From contig OZ024890.1 in the NCBI GenBank assembly GCA_964017195.1, positions 23,497,201 through 23,561,200 on the forward strand: a DNA stretch of 64,000 nucleotides, read 5' to 3'. Numbering within the stretch: position 1 is the first letter of the stretch; each line of letters opens with the position of its first letter. Shown here piece by piece: positions 58,701 through 63,000 of the stretch. Source of the DNA: Siderastrea radians. Lineage: Eukaryota; Cnidaria; Anthozoa; Scleractinia; Rhizangiidae. A program made the position numbers and the translations under genes. The notes below the pieces were generated by a model, which did no database searches, was not told the origin of the DNA, and saw only the letters and a program-made list of their open reading frames with translations.

Positions 58701-59361
58701 TTTATATCCGCAGCTAATCACACTTTTGTGTAGTTCCACAAAATATTAGGGTTAATTTAAACAAAATTGAACCGTTTGGGCTACCGTTTGGGGTCTTCTT
58801 TGATTCAAATATGTCTTTTAGCTTTTTAAAGTGATACTAAATATTGGTGACATGCCCCCCTTAATGACAACCCTAGTTTTAGACCGGAAGCTGTGTACTT
58901 TTCTCAGCTCCTGTAGTTGACTCATAGAAAATGGCGAAAGTTTATTACCGGGGTAAAAATTATCCCGCCCAAGTTTTCAAAATTTTGCGAATTCTAACCT
59001 CCGGGTGTGAAGTCGGTGTAAAATTTTGAGGATGAGTGCCAGCAATGTAGCTAAATTGTGAAACAGAGAGAAATTTTGAATCACTTTTACAGTTCTCTTA
59101 ATGCAGCTTATTTCATTGACCATTTCAGCAAACTAGACAGCCGATAGTGAAAGGCAGTGAGGTTCAAATTAACCTGAAAAAGAGAAACCACGCGGTGTGG
59201 ACACGGCTGCAAAAGGGTAAAGAGAAGGTGAGAACGTTACTGATTTCTAAGCGACGAATAAACGTAAAACTTTTATGAACTCATGAGCATTGACAAACGA
59301 GGCAAATGAGTAAAAAGATGTGAACTTGTAAAGTGAACGCTGTGTTTGTTTCAAGAAATAA
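11988..59361 (+). CDS. TDRD12: TDRD12-like Tudor/helicase/armadillo/CS protein
   Basis: Exons: 11988-12020, 12150-12272, 14884-14972, 16104-16151, 16586-16705, 17060-17115, 17485-17570, 18387-19949, 20057-20576, 21618-21818, 23173-23306, 23919-24050, 24596-24651, 26633-26729, 27389-27621, 29364-29424, 31951-32043, 32194-32256, 33182-33243, 34444-34573, 35296-35381, 35974-36096, 36742-36852, 37567-37742, 42610-42680, 43256-43399, 43514-43555, 43885-43935, 44403-44464, 44845-44973, 45408-45468, 46501-46565, 47079-47154, 48254-48306, 49182-49307, 49863-49938, 52989-53089, 53835-54275, 56111-56230, 56609-56678, 59129-59227, 59356-59361. All junctions are GT-AG and keep frame, giving about 2,062 residues; human TDRD12 has about 1,177. 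The start is ATGG in ACAAGATGG. TDRD12 proteins work in cytoplasmic germ granules in secondary piRNA production with PIWI proteins; that role here is inferred from architecture. The last exon (Lys-stop) is tentative. Confidence 0.92.
12356..12497. mobile_element. Small MITE, TDRD12 intron 2
   Basis: ATGTTGTAGGTTAAAATGAA at the left is inverted at the right (TTCATTTTAACCTACAACAT). Arms are about 32 bp with a short AT-rich loop and no coding sequence. Confidence 0.85.
12728..13345. mobile_element. Foldback MITE copy A in a larger inverted repeat
   Basis: The core 12796-13272 begins ATTGAAGGGCCTGGTGGAAA and ends with its complement, with arms of about 180 bp. The inverted pairing continues outside the core (AGAATTAAGGATAAATTTTC at left, complement at right to about 13345), so this copy is longer than copy B at 28830. 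Confidence 0.88.
14275..14747 (+). mobile_element. MITE rich in GAAATTAACG, copy C
   Basis: The termini TTATTATAGGAAATTAA and TTAATTTCCTATAATAA are inverted. The interior is full of GAAATTAAC-type motifs. A second copy in the same orientation lies at 21848-22346 with about 85% apparent identity by eye. Confidence 0.87.
15215..15475 (+). mobile_element. Old SINE copy (family 1)
   Basis: TGTAGTGGTTAGC and GGTTCAATGCC resemble degraded pol III A and B boxes. They are followed by the family body (TGTTTCATTACACTAGAAA, CAGGTGTGTA, TAACCCTGTGATAAACTAGC). It matches the younger copy at 40307 but is much diverged. Confidence 0.75.
15490..15905. repeat. TGTTGTG-type low-complexity tract
   Basis: Simple T/G-rich sequence built of TGTTG and TGTGTTG units. 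Open frames on both strands (Cys/Val-rich on plus, Asn/Thr/His-rich on minus) are composition artefacts. Confidence 0.85.
16190..16345 (-). mobile_element. tRNA-derived SINE (family 2)
   Basis: The minus strand reads TTGATAGCTCAGTTGGTTAG (A box region), GAGTTCGAATCTC (B box) and then TGAATTTTTTCAGG. That is a tRNA-like head followed by a SINE body. The body and lack of a closing acceptor stem argue against a working tRNA gene. Confidence 0.8.
18387..19949 (+). CDS. TDRD12: TDRD12 exon 8: serine-rich linker and helicase start
   Basis: A single 1,563-bp exon, residues 186-706. It ends the first Tudor domain, then runs through about 420 residues rich in Ser, Pro and charged residues that are probably disordered. 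It enters the helicase at about residue 645 with HLRQLNITSPSLIQAHAWPA, a Q-motif-like segment. The Walker A position (about 673-679) reads CTANEGP, with no GKT, so nucleotide binding is doubtful. The open frame continues upstream into the intron; the acceptor TTGCAG before GTGTGC sets the exon start. Confidence 0.92.
20057..24050 (+). CDS. TDRD12: TDRD12 exons 9-12: degenerate DEAD-box helicase
   Basis: Residues 707-1035 cover both RecA lobes. Visible are LVPTW (motif Ia region), IATPPCFLR (motif Ib), NDAD in place of DEAD (about 788-791), ATS in place of SAT (about 828-830), ICVFTSTASEADNIG (motif IV region), VMTDGVIDQMNI in the motif V position and VIHYKFPGS leading to the motif VI region without a clear HRxGRxxR. 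Loss of the Walker A lysine and the DEAD glutamate predicts an RNA-binding scaffold and not an active ATPase. Intron 9 holds a Penelope remnant and intron 10 a MITE. Confidence 0.9.
20971..21003 (-). ncRNA. Hammerhead ribozyme core, minus strand
   Basis: The minus strand reads CTGATGA, then AGACTAGCAGTAAGCAGTC, then GAAACGTC. The invariant CUGAUGA and GAAA boxes flank a GACU/AGUC helix II, and GUC follows GAAAC as a possible cleavage triplet. Hammerheads with a tiny helix III are known from Penelope-like elements, usually as pairs. Confidence 0.72.
20990..21290 (-). pseudogene. Penelope-like GIY-YIG region C-terminus
   Basis: The minus strand encodes HHPLWNKVKFIDRDSHVRLH, PADNINRGNRIKIPEVWIPN and a Ser/Thr/Gln-rich tail ending SSPDED. 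I recognise the first part as the C-terminal part of Penelope-like polyproteins after the GIY-YIG nuclease. The stop codon lies inside the hammerhead sequence. Nothing upstream of about 21290 continues the frame, so it is 5'-truncated. Confidence 0.75.
21378..21412 (+). ncRNA. Hammerhead ribozyme core, plus strand
   Basis: CTGATGA, AGACTAGCAGTAAGCAGTT and GAAACATC repeat the minus-strand core 400 bp away in opposite orientation. Helix II ends with a G-U pair in place of G-C, and the triplet after GAAAC is AUC. Confidence 0.65.
21848..22346 (+). mobile_element. MITE rich in GAAATTAACG, copy D
   Basis: TTATTATTGGAAATTAA at the left and TTAATTTCCTGTAATAA at the right bound a 499-bp copy of the element at 14275, here in TDRD12 intron 10. 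Confidence 0.87.
22869..22990. repeat. TTCG/TTCA tetranucleotide tract
   Basis: An interrupted TTCG, TTCA, TTTG microsatellite. The Phe/Ser/His-rich open frame over it is an artefact. Confidence 0.85.
24124..24312. mobile_element. Small inverted-repeat element, TDRD12 intron 12
   Basis: GTAGTTCCAGAAAA plus ATCCATACC at left is inverted at right (GTATGGATATTTTCTGGAAG). G-rich and C-rich blocks inside also pair. About 185 bp, without coding sequence. Confidence 0.78.
24596..26729 (+). CDS. TDRD12: TDRD12 exons 13-14: CCCH-like zinc finger
   Basis: Exon 13 (24596-24651) gives KELCYYLKAFGTC and exon 14 (26633-26729) gives RFKRESRNCDRRHAVS. Joined across a phase-2 junction they form C-x8-C-x8-C-x3-H at about residues 1043-1065. 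Common CCCH fingers have 4-6 residues between the second and third Cys, so the middle spacing is long. The position after the helicase matches a Cys/His-rich segment known in TDRD12-type proteins. It may bind RNA. Confidence 0.8.
26495..26614. repeat. 120-bp hairpin just upstream of exon 14
   Basis: ACAATTATTCTACTCGAG, GCTGGATATCAAATGAT and TAACCAA on the left pair with TTGGTTA, ATCATTCGATATCCAGC and CTCGTAGAATAATTGT on the right. The apex is CTCGGCGCTACGCGCCTCG, itself a short hairpin. The right foot ends about 19 bp before the exon 14 acceptor. Confidence 0.85.
27389..35381 (+). CDS. TDRD12: TDRD12 exons 15-21: second, diverged Tudor-like region
   Basis: Residues 1087-1328. It starts VLILSIESASCYWVRILEHR, the usual strand before a Tudor core. 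VSVGDLCAVKAG, IQYVDRGTFEEDVHVDRLLQ and LPPQFHSCPFQAVQVFACRL follow, matching core, acidic strand and helix. The W-Y-R-A motif is missing where it would be expected, so aromatic-cage function is uncertain. The last part (KEKFAADNKQHVRLLRSLCE) is probably linker. The introns hold a hAT-like element, a 477-bp foldback, a LINE relic and an 894-bp foldback. Confidence 0.82.
27671..28158. mobile_element. hAT-like non-autonomous element
   Basis: The left end is CAGGCTTGTCCC and the right end GGACAACCCTG. GGCTAC-TT motifs recur near both ends (CCGGCTACTTGGG, TGGCTACTTAG, CAGCTACTTG). Flanks read TCTGTA and TCTGCA, a possible imperfect duplication. Start and end resemble hAT termini (CAGGG). Confidence 0.55.
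28830..29306. mobile_element. Foldback MITE copy B
   Basis: Begins ATTGAAGGGCCCGGTGGAAA and ends with its complement, 477 bp, the same core length as copy A at 12796. The unpaired centre is in the opposite orientation to copy A, as shown by the TAGAATCCGCGGTCC segment. It lies in TDRD12 intron 15, about 57 bp before exon 16. Confidence 0.9.
29480..30310. mobile_element. Repetitive element bounded by AGCGGAGC/GCTCCGCT
   Basis: AGCGGAGCC near 29483 and GGCTCCGCT near 30297 are inverted. Inside are a CGTCCGTCCGTAC run (about 29585-29625) and, at about 30099-30168, a tRNA-like stretch with ATGGCCAAATGGA and GGTTCGACCC in A-box and B-box positions, followed by T-rich sequence. It may be a SINE nested in another element. 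Confidence 0.45.
30440..30745 (+). pseudogene. Decayed LINE C-terminal fragment
   Basis: Plus-strand reading gives VTAMLKQLNWISLEKQRL, then frame-shifted segments and IKTRFLLELFQYGINCQPAL. This is the M-L-x-Q-L-x-W-x-x-L-E-x-R-R region and following W-N-x-L-P type segment found near the end of many non-LTR reverse transcriptases. Several stops and frameshifts mark it as dead. Confidence 0.7.
30968..31861. mobile_element. 894-bp foldback element with nested hairpin
   Basis: Arms of about 300 bp (GGCATCCTCGGA at left, TCCGAGGATGCC at right) enclose a loop with a second inverted pair (TTTAGAAGCGTGCAGTT near 31463, AACTGCACGCTTCTAAA near 31524). AAGCA flanks both ends as a 5-bp target duplication. 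The loop has a short basic open frame (SRNREIWKGYSRKKK) of unknown meaning. Confidence 0.88.
32640..32781. mobile_element. 142-bp MITE with 10-bp target duplication
   Basis: AGACTGCGAGTAGTCTCT at the left and AGAGACTACTCGCAGTCT at the right are perfect 18-bp inverted ends. TTTTAAGTTT occurs directly on both sides (32630-32639 and 32782-32791). Confidence 0.92.
33438..33790. repeat. ~44-bp tandem array with palindromic core
   Basis: About seven units, typically AGCCGTTCGAACGGCTCGAG then CTATCCGTTCAAAAAAAATC. AGCCGTTCGAACGGCT is a perfect 16-bp palindrome in the best units. Open frames over the array are repeat artefacts. Confidence 0.9.
35974..43555 (+). CDS. TDRD12: TDRD12 exons 22-27: third Tudor domain
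   Basis: Residues 1329-1551 form a full extended Tudor: GFHPVYVSAVENPGLFFIQF, IGSFCVAKFSEDDKWYRGRV, YDVFYVDFGDREWV, LPLQAIECSLVNVQPLG, then NDWSDKSSDAFWEMVNDQLL and RFVIELYDTSTEHDVIISQE. The cage residues (W-Y-R-G, F-Y-V-D-F-G-D) are intact. Exon 24 (37567-37742) ends in phase 1 and exon 25 (42610-42680) supplies two bases, so they join as G|AA in the middle of the domain. A 4.67-kb transposon with its own exons lies in this intron and is skipped. Confidence 0.9.
36330..36612 (+). mobile_element. SINE copy (family 1), after a poly-G run
   Basis: GGTGTAGTGGTTAGC and GGTGGTTCGACGCCC match the pol III boxes. The body CTCTCTCCACCCAGGTGTAT, CTGCGATGGACTAGCATCCC and AAACCGGGATAAGCTCCGGC follows. 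A run of about 16 G residues lies immediately 5'. Confidence 0.85.
38732..41448 (+). pseudogene. Four-exon transposon-borne gene, frameshifted
   Basis: Exons are 38732-38764 (MASQNTKESRK), 40025-40199, 40691-40791 and 41114-41448. They join in phase (0, 1, 0) and give about 214 residues: IRAELGRILQEPDITKVIRD, REKLLSVLRQSENKDVMEIM, LPYLFGERRKGAQVHASSFW, SGEIKTIDELCLASEGMVVC and SFYCFNMEFPKG. At an A run at 41337-41342 the frame is lost; one base later FLEHILLGQASATLPLSVEN continues to a stop at 41446. The hydrophobic C-terminus with N-x-x-F-P-K looks like uncharacterised proteins I associate with repeats in fish and cnidarians, but I cannot verify this. No catalytic motif is visible. Confidence 0.7.
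40307..40609 (+). mobile_element. Young tRNA-derived SINE (family 1)
   Basis: The head reads GGTGGCCTAATGGTTAGCGC (A box) and GGGTTCGAGGCC (B box). The body includes CTCTCTCCACCCAGGTGTAT, AACCCTGCGATGGACTAGCA and AAACCGGGATGAGCTCCGGC. A perfect 10-bp target duplication TCTATACACG flanks it (40297-40306, 40610-40619). It is the best-preserved copy here and sits inside the transposon gene's second intron. Confidence 0.92.
42818..43075 (+). mobile_element. Degraded SINE body (family 1)
   Basis: TGTTGTTTCTTTAGA, TCTATCCACCCGGATGTAT, CTGTGATGGACC and AAACCAGGTTAAGCGTC align in order with the 40307 copy. A G run lies near 43002. The head is not recognisable. Confidence 0.65.
44403..53089 (+). CDS. 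TDRD12: TDRD12 exons 29-37: armadillo repeat block
   Basis: Residues about 1589-1825 contain six armadillo-type repeats. Their starts read YKDDIRDCGGVQALCRLL, SNCDEVRNQGGLQTMCYLLG, RNQNEVRKLGGVNALCALLK, SNCQAVQECGGLKTLCELIA, KNRNFIRQYGGIENICKKLQ and NNQYNKDVMSRLGMIGTLRR. The third helices carry signatures such as ESIAWALKNLAA, ERVVWAAGCLV and ERAIWALGMLA. Armadillo solenoids bind extended peptides or partner proteins. I know of no such block in vertebrate TDRD12. The frame is unbroken from the third Tudor domain through to the CS domain. Confidence 0.88.
45974..46357. mobile_element. 384-bp MITE with TTAA duplication
   Basis: CGGGGCATAGTCACG at the left and CGTGACTATGCCCCT at the right are inverted apart from the terminal base, with TTAA directly outside each end. 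Target choice fits piggyBac- or Kolobok-type elements. It lies in TDRD12 intron 31. Confidence 0.88.
47629..47710 (+). mobile_element. SINE tail fragment (family 1)
   Basis: AGCATCCCATCCAGAGG, AATAGTAATACCCCCAGTTG and TTTCATGCTAAAGAAACCAG match only the 3' third of the family. Confidence 0.65.
49754..49786. repeat. TTG microsatellite
   Basis: About ten pure TTG/GTT triplets in TDRD12 intron 35. Confidence 0.9.
50170..51933. mobile_element. 1.76-kb foldback element, ~800-bp arms
   Basis: The left arm (from GGAGGCTCGCAACAG, to about 51010) is the reverse complement of the right arm (about 51146 to CTGTTGCGAGCCTCA) with scattered mismatches and a loop of about 135 bp. TTAA flanks both ends (50166-50169, 51934-51937). 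No transposase is encoded. It lies in TDRD12 intron 36, so the primary transcript can form a hairpin of roughly 800 bp. Confidence 0.92.
51950..52062 (-). mobile_element. tRNA-derived SINE copy (family 2)
   Basis: Reverse-complement features of the 16190 copy are present: CCTGGAAAAATTCAGGC, GGGATTCAAACCC (B box region) and ATGACCCTTTGATACCGC. It begins just outside the big foldback and lacks a clear A box. Confidence 0.72.
52378..52866 (+). mobile_element. SINE (family 1) with tandemly amplified tail
   Basis: The body CTCTCTCCACCCTGGTGTAC, ATGGACTAGCATCCTATAG and AGCAATACTCTCAATTGC is followed by about eight 46-bp repeats (about 52500-52866). The repeats, GAAACCGGGTAAAGCTCCGG, CCGTGTGGGTNCCCTGTGGC, TTGTGT, are copies of the SINE 3' end. 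The variants GGTAAAG, GGTTAAG and GGATAAG recur in order, suggesting multi-unit duplications. Confidence 0.88.
53835..59361 (+). CDS. TDRD12: TDRD12 exons 38-42: acidic linker and CS domain
   Basis: Exon 38 (53835-54275) ends the last armadillo repeat and then encodes a disordered acidic stretch (EDSDDDEDLPPLGGGEDSDK) followed by Ser/Pro-rich sequence. Exons 39-41 encode VHPKTVWSQTRDLVRVCVKL, HVQTEITASRLKFR, MGRSLYELDVELFEDIDPFY and IVKGSEVQINLKKRNHAVWT, a CS (p23-like) domain of about 90 residues as at the C-terminus of TDRD12. After LQKGKEK at 59227 either a short exon at 59356 (Lys-stop) or read-through to a stop near 59276 would end the protein. Confidence 0.85.
54666..55723. mobile_element. 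1.06-kb TIR element with 9-bp target duplication
   Basis: TAACCTGCGATCAGGC at left and GCCTGATTGCAGGTTA at right are inverted with one mismatch. CTCTGAAAA is duplicated outside both ends (54657-54665, 55724-55732). A 9-bp duplication suggests Mutator-like transposition. Interior open stretches (54780-55097 plus, 55030-54710 and 55599-55321 minus) show no transposase motif. It lies in TDRD12 intron 38. Confidence 0.82.
56890..58470. mobile_element. hAT-like element filled by a tandem array
   Basis: CAGGGCTCGAGACTAAC and GTTAGTCTCGAGCCCTG are perfect 17-bp inverted ends typical of hAT termini. ACTAGT-rich subterminal sequence lies just inside. About 1 kb of the 1.58 kb is the array at 57130-58110. 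No transposase remains and an 8-bp duplication is not clear. Confidence 0.78.
57130..58110. repeat. Diverged ~50-60-bp tandem array
   Basis: The unit is roughly GTCTTCTCAACGTTTCTCCG then TACGTTAGTACGTTCGTACG then ATATTA. It recurs perhaps 16-18 times with much divergence. Open frames here are artefacts. Confidence 0.8.
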
Positions 59362-59803
59362 GTAGCAAGATGTTTCATGAAGGTGTTCTGTCTTGTACGA
59401 GGCTTCTACGCTGGATGCCAGAGGCGTGTCTTAGCGTCTTATATTTTTTATCGAACATTCAACTGACTGCTCGAGGAGAGTGCGTGAGAAAAAGCTACAG
59501 GGTAGCTGTCTCTGATTGGAAGATGAAAAGCATACACTGTCTAGGAGCTCTTTGTTTGCTTTTGGAAACTCAAATAACAGTCGCAGCGCCTTAGGTTATA
59601 ATAGGAAACCCTTTTGGAATAAGCGGAAGTTCTTCGATAGGATCTCCATCGTGAAGATTAAAGCACCTTGAAAAATTCAACTGGCTTTAGATGATTCATT
59701 ACAATTTCATGTTGACCACAGTTACAGTGACTGGCGAAGTCTTTGATCTTTTGTTTTGCGCAGAAAAACTACATCTGAAATCGTTACTTTAACTGCCTAT
59801 AAT

Positions 59804-59809
59804 AATAAA
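59804..59809 (+). terminator. Candidate TDRD12 poly(A) signal
   Basis: AATAAA about 440 bp after the tentative stop, and the only clear canonical hexamer before the convergent gene begins, apart from one at about 59256 within the putative last intron. Confidence 0.45.
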
Positions 59810-59899
59810 ATGCTGCTTTGGACCAAGGCCGGTCACATGGCGAGATTCATTGTAGATTCCATCTTGGGTACTGTGGCGGCAATTTTCTCTTAACAGTCC

Positions 59900-59942
59900 T
59901 TTATTACTCAGTCGAGTTCTTCTTTTTGGTCACTGTTTTATT
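59900..59942 (-). terminator. Candidate collagen gene poly(A) signals
   Basis: Two minus-strand AATAAA hexamers (59937-59942 and 59900-59905) lie about 95 and 130 bp beyond the collagen stop codon. Confidence 0.5.
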
Positions 59943-60037
59943 ACCTTGAAAAGAACCTGGACGCTACTGTTACATAGATATTACCGTTACTTCTACAAGC
60001 TAAAGTGTTTTATGCGCAATTCTCGGTCATCTTTGTT

Positions 60038-63000
60038 TTACATGGTGCACACGGCACATGTCAGCTCTCGGCCATTAACGTACGGTAGGCATGGTAACGC
60101 GCCGCACTGTCCTTCCACGGGGTACAGCAGGGCGCCATTTAATCCCGCATGACTGCCGTGAACAAACTCCGCATCTGCGTCAATGCAAACGAAATCACCG
60201 GATTTCTTGTGGCTGTAATGCCATGACATCAAGTACCCATGGTACTGCTCGGTCCAACCGGAAGGACAGTCATTCCTTGCGGGTATCATCATTCGAGATG
60301 CACGTGACTTGACATAACACACGGCACATGGGACATCGTGATCGTGAAGTTTCCTCGTGAATGGATTAAACGCAGAACTGACCTCATATTCCGTGCCATA
60401 CATGAAAGAGTTATGCTGAAACCCGTCCTTGTATTTGCCGTACTTTGGGAAGTTTGGCAAGCAAAGGAACTGACCACCACCGCCATAATGGTTGTAGTAA
60501 CTGCTTCCAGCAAAACCTGCAAATCATTAAATCTCTTTCGTAACTCAGCCTTTCACTTGGAAATAGTTTACTTTCCTCTTTGACTCTTATATGGCGACGG
60601 TAGTGCTTTCAACTTTTCTTTAAGAATACGGTGTTACGTCTGGAAAGTACTCTACTTGATGAATTCCTTTATTTCTATGACACGTCTGGTTGACAGTGTA
60701 ACTGATATTGTAAGGAAAAATTAGAAGAGTATTCGTCTTGGAGATTAGTAGAATAGTTTTAGGACAGAGTGGAGAGTCATGCATGCAGAAAACCAATCTG
60801 GTTTTGTTGTTTTTTCTTCATTTGTGGACTAAGTGAGACCGTCTGTATGGAGGATCCCTCTTAGGAATCAAAAATAGACTTTCCTTCTATGCTGGTCAAA
60901 AGACTCAAACAATTATTCTAGTTCTTCTAACAACACTCTACGATGGATACCTTAACACAAACCAAACAAATTGGCATAAAAGCTCGTGTTACCTTCATAA
61001 ATAGTCTCCGTGTTATTAGGACATTTGACCTTTCCCCAGTGGACATAGTACACTCCAGCCTTTCCAGCTCCTGCTGGTCCTGTATCGCCTTTGGGCCCCT
61101 GAGGTCCAACCGACCCAGGTTTCCCCGCATCTCCTGACTCTCCTTTAGGACCGCGAGGGCCTGGAGACGGCGTGTTGATACCAGGCTTTCCCGGCTTGCC
61201 TAAAAGTTGTGGATGTTGATTTTTAATTATTATATGTTATTGTTAGTTTAAAGACTGATCTTCTTTCTGTTGAAAGATTATTGCTAAGAAAATGCTAACG
61301 CTTAGTTACGCTAACCTAACCTATGCTAATTTTAGTTTGGGCAATAAAAAACGATGTCAAAAATACTATTTACAAGGCTAAAACGTTTAAGAAAAAACCG
61401 AACGTTTTCGACAAATTAAGTCATCTTCAGGGAAGATGACTTAATTAGTCCCTGAAAATGACTTAATTACTCGAAAATATTCGGTTTTTTTCTTCTAACT
61501 TTTTAAAGGGAACCGCCACTGTTACAACAAATTTTAGATTAAATTGTTGGACTTAAAGAAAGACTGAATTTCGGTTCTTAAGTTAACAATTGGAAAGAAA
61601 GTTTTAGAGTACCATTAAGTTAGATATGAATATCACCTGTTTTCGCTTTTGAATTTCTCGGGCGCTGTCATTTTGAATTTTTATGACGTCAAATGGTTGC
61701 CATTGTTGCATACAAAACAAAGTTGCTTTGCAACAATAGCGGCAACCATTTGATGTCATAAAAATTCAAAACGGGAGCGCACGGGAAATTTAAAGGCGAA
61801 AATAGGTGATATTCATATCTAACCTATTGGTACACTAAAAATTCCTTTTCACTTGTTAACTTAAAGAATTGAAATTTAGACTTTATTTCCAACAATTTAA
61901 CATCTATTTGTTGTAACAGTGGAGGTTCCTTTAACTTCTTAGCCTTGTAAATATTGTTTTAAATCTTAAGCGAATATTATGGACAAGACAAGATGTCACG
62001 AACCCTTTTCAGCCCCCATGCCCCAATATCAGCACTTAACTTCTCCACACTAGTCACGTATTTCTTATAGTAGTAGTTGGTGAACGTTATTCGGATATCA
62101 AGAAAAATTATCTTTAGGGATCATTTCCTTTATTCTCCTGGCTTGTTGTTTCATGTATTGATATTACGGTAAGAATTGAGATCGAGTCAGCAATCTAAAG
62201 TATAGCCCTTTCAAGCCCCAACATCATTATACAAACTCTCCTTACTGGTGCCCACAGATTTTATTTATTACTAATTGAGAGAACTTATTTAAACATCAAG
62301 ACAATTCATCTTTTGTGATCATTTGTAAAATTCTCATGACCTGTATGTGTTTTAATACACTGATATGATGAGAAGAAATTTGATGCTGATCACTATTGGG
62401 GCTTAAAAGGTTAACTGAAGAACAGTTGCTCAGGCAACTTTTGAAGAACCTTCTTTTAATTAACTGTACAAAATAAACAGCGTTGTTTTGGAGTGGTTCA
62501 ATTGCAGGACGGTTCTTTAACTGCCAAGTTTTAAATTAAGGAATGAATTAAGGCCAATCAATGCTCGTGCAAGTTGGTAGCTTTTCGTTGTTACATCTTA
62601 GAGGCTTTGCTGAAAGTTCAGGAAGCTAATAAAGGGGTTTTCTTTCTCGAGTATATTACTTAAAGCGAATATTCCATACTGAGTTTGCCAACTTTTAATA
62701 CTAACATATCGGCCAATATTGTTTTCACCTTGGTGGAGCAAATATAAAGCGTTTCATTTGTGTAGTAGCTCTCCTGGAACACGTTTTCAAACCCTCTACC
62801 GTTTTTGGAAGAGTGAGATATTAGATATATGATGATTTCTCTGAGATACAGATTGTAGAAAGAAATGACAAAACAAACACACCACAGGAATATACCGCTG
62901 AACAGCTTTCATTTGAATGGTCACACCTTAGATTTTTATTTACAAAGCACACTAAACTGCATTGCCTGACCCAAATTTTAACCTTAGGCGCAAAAGGTTA

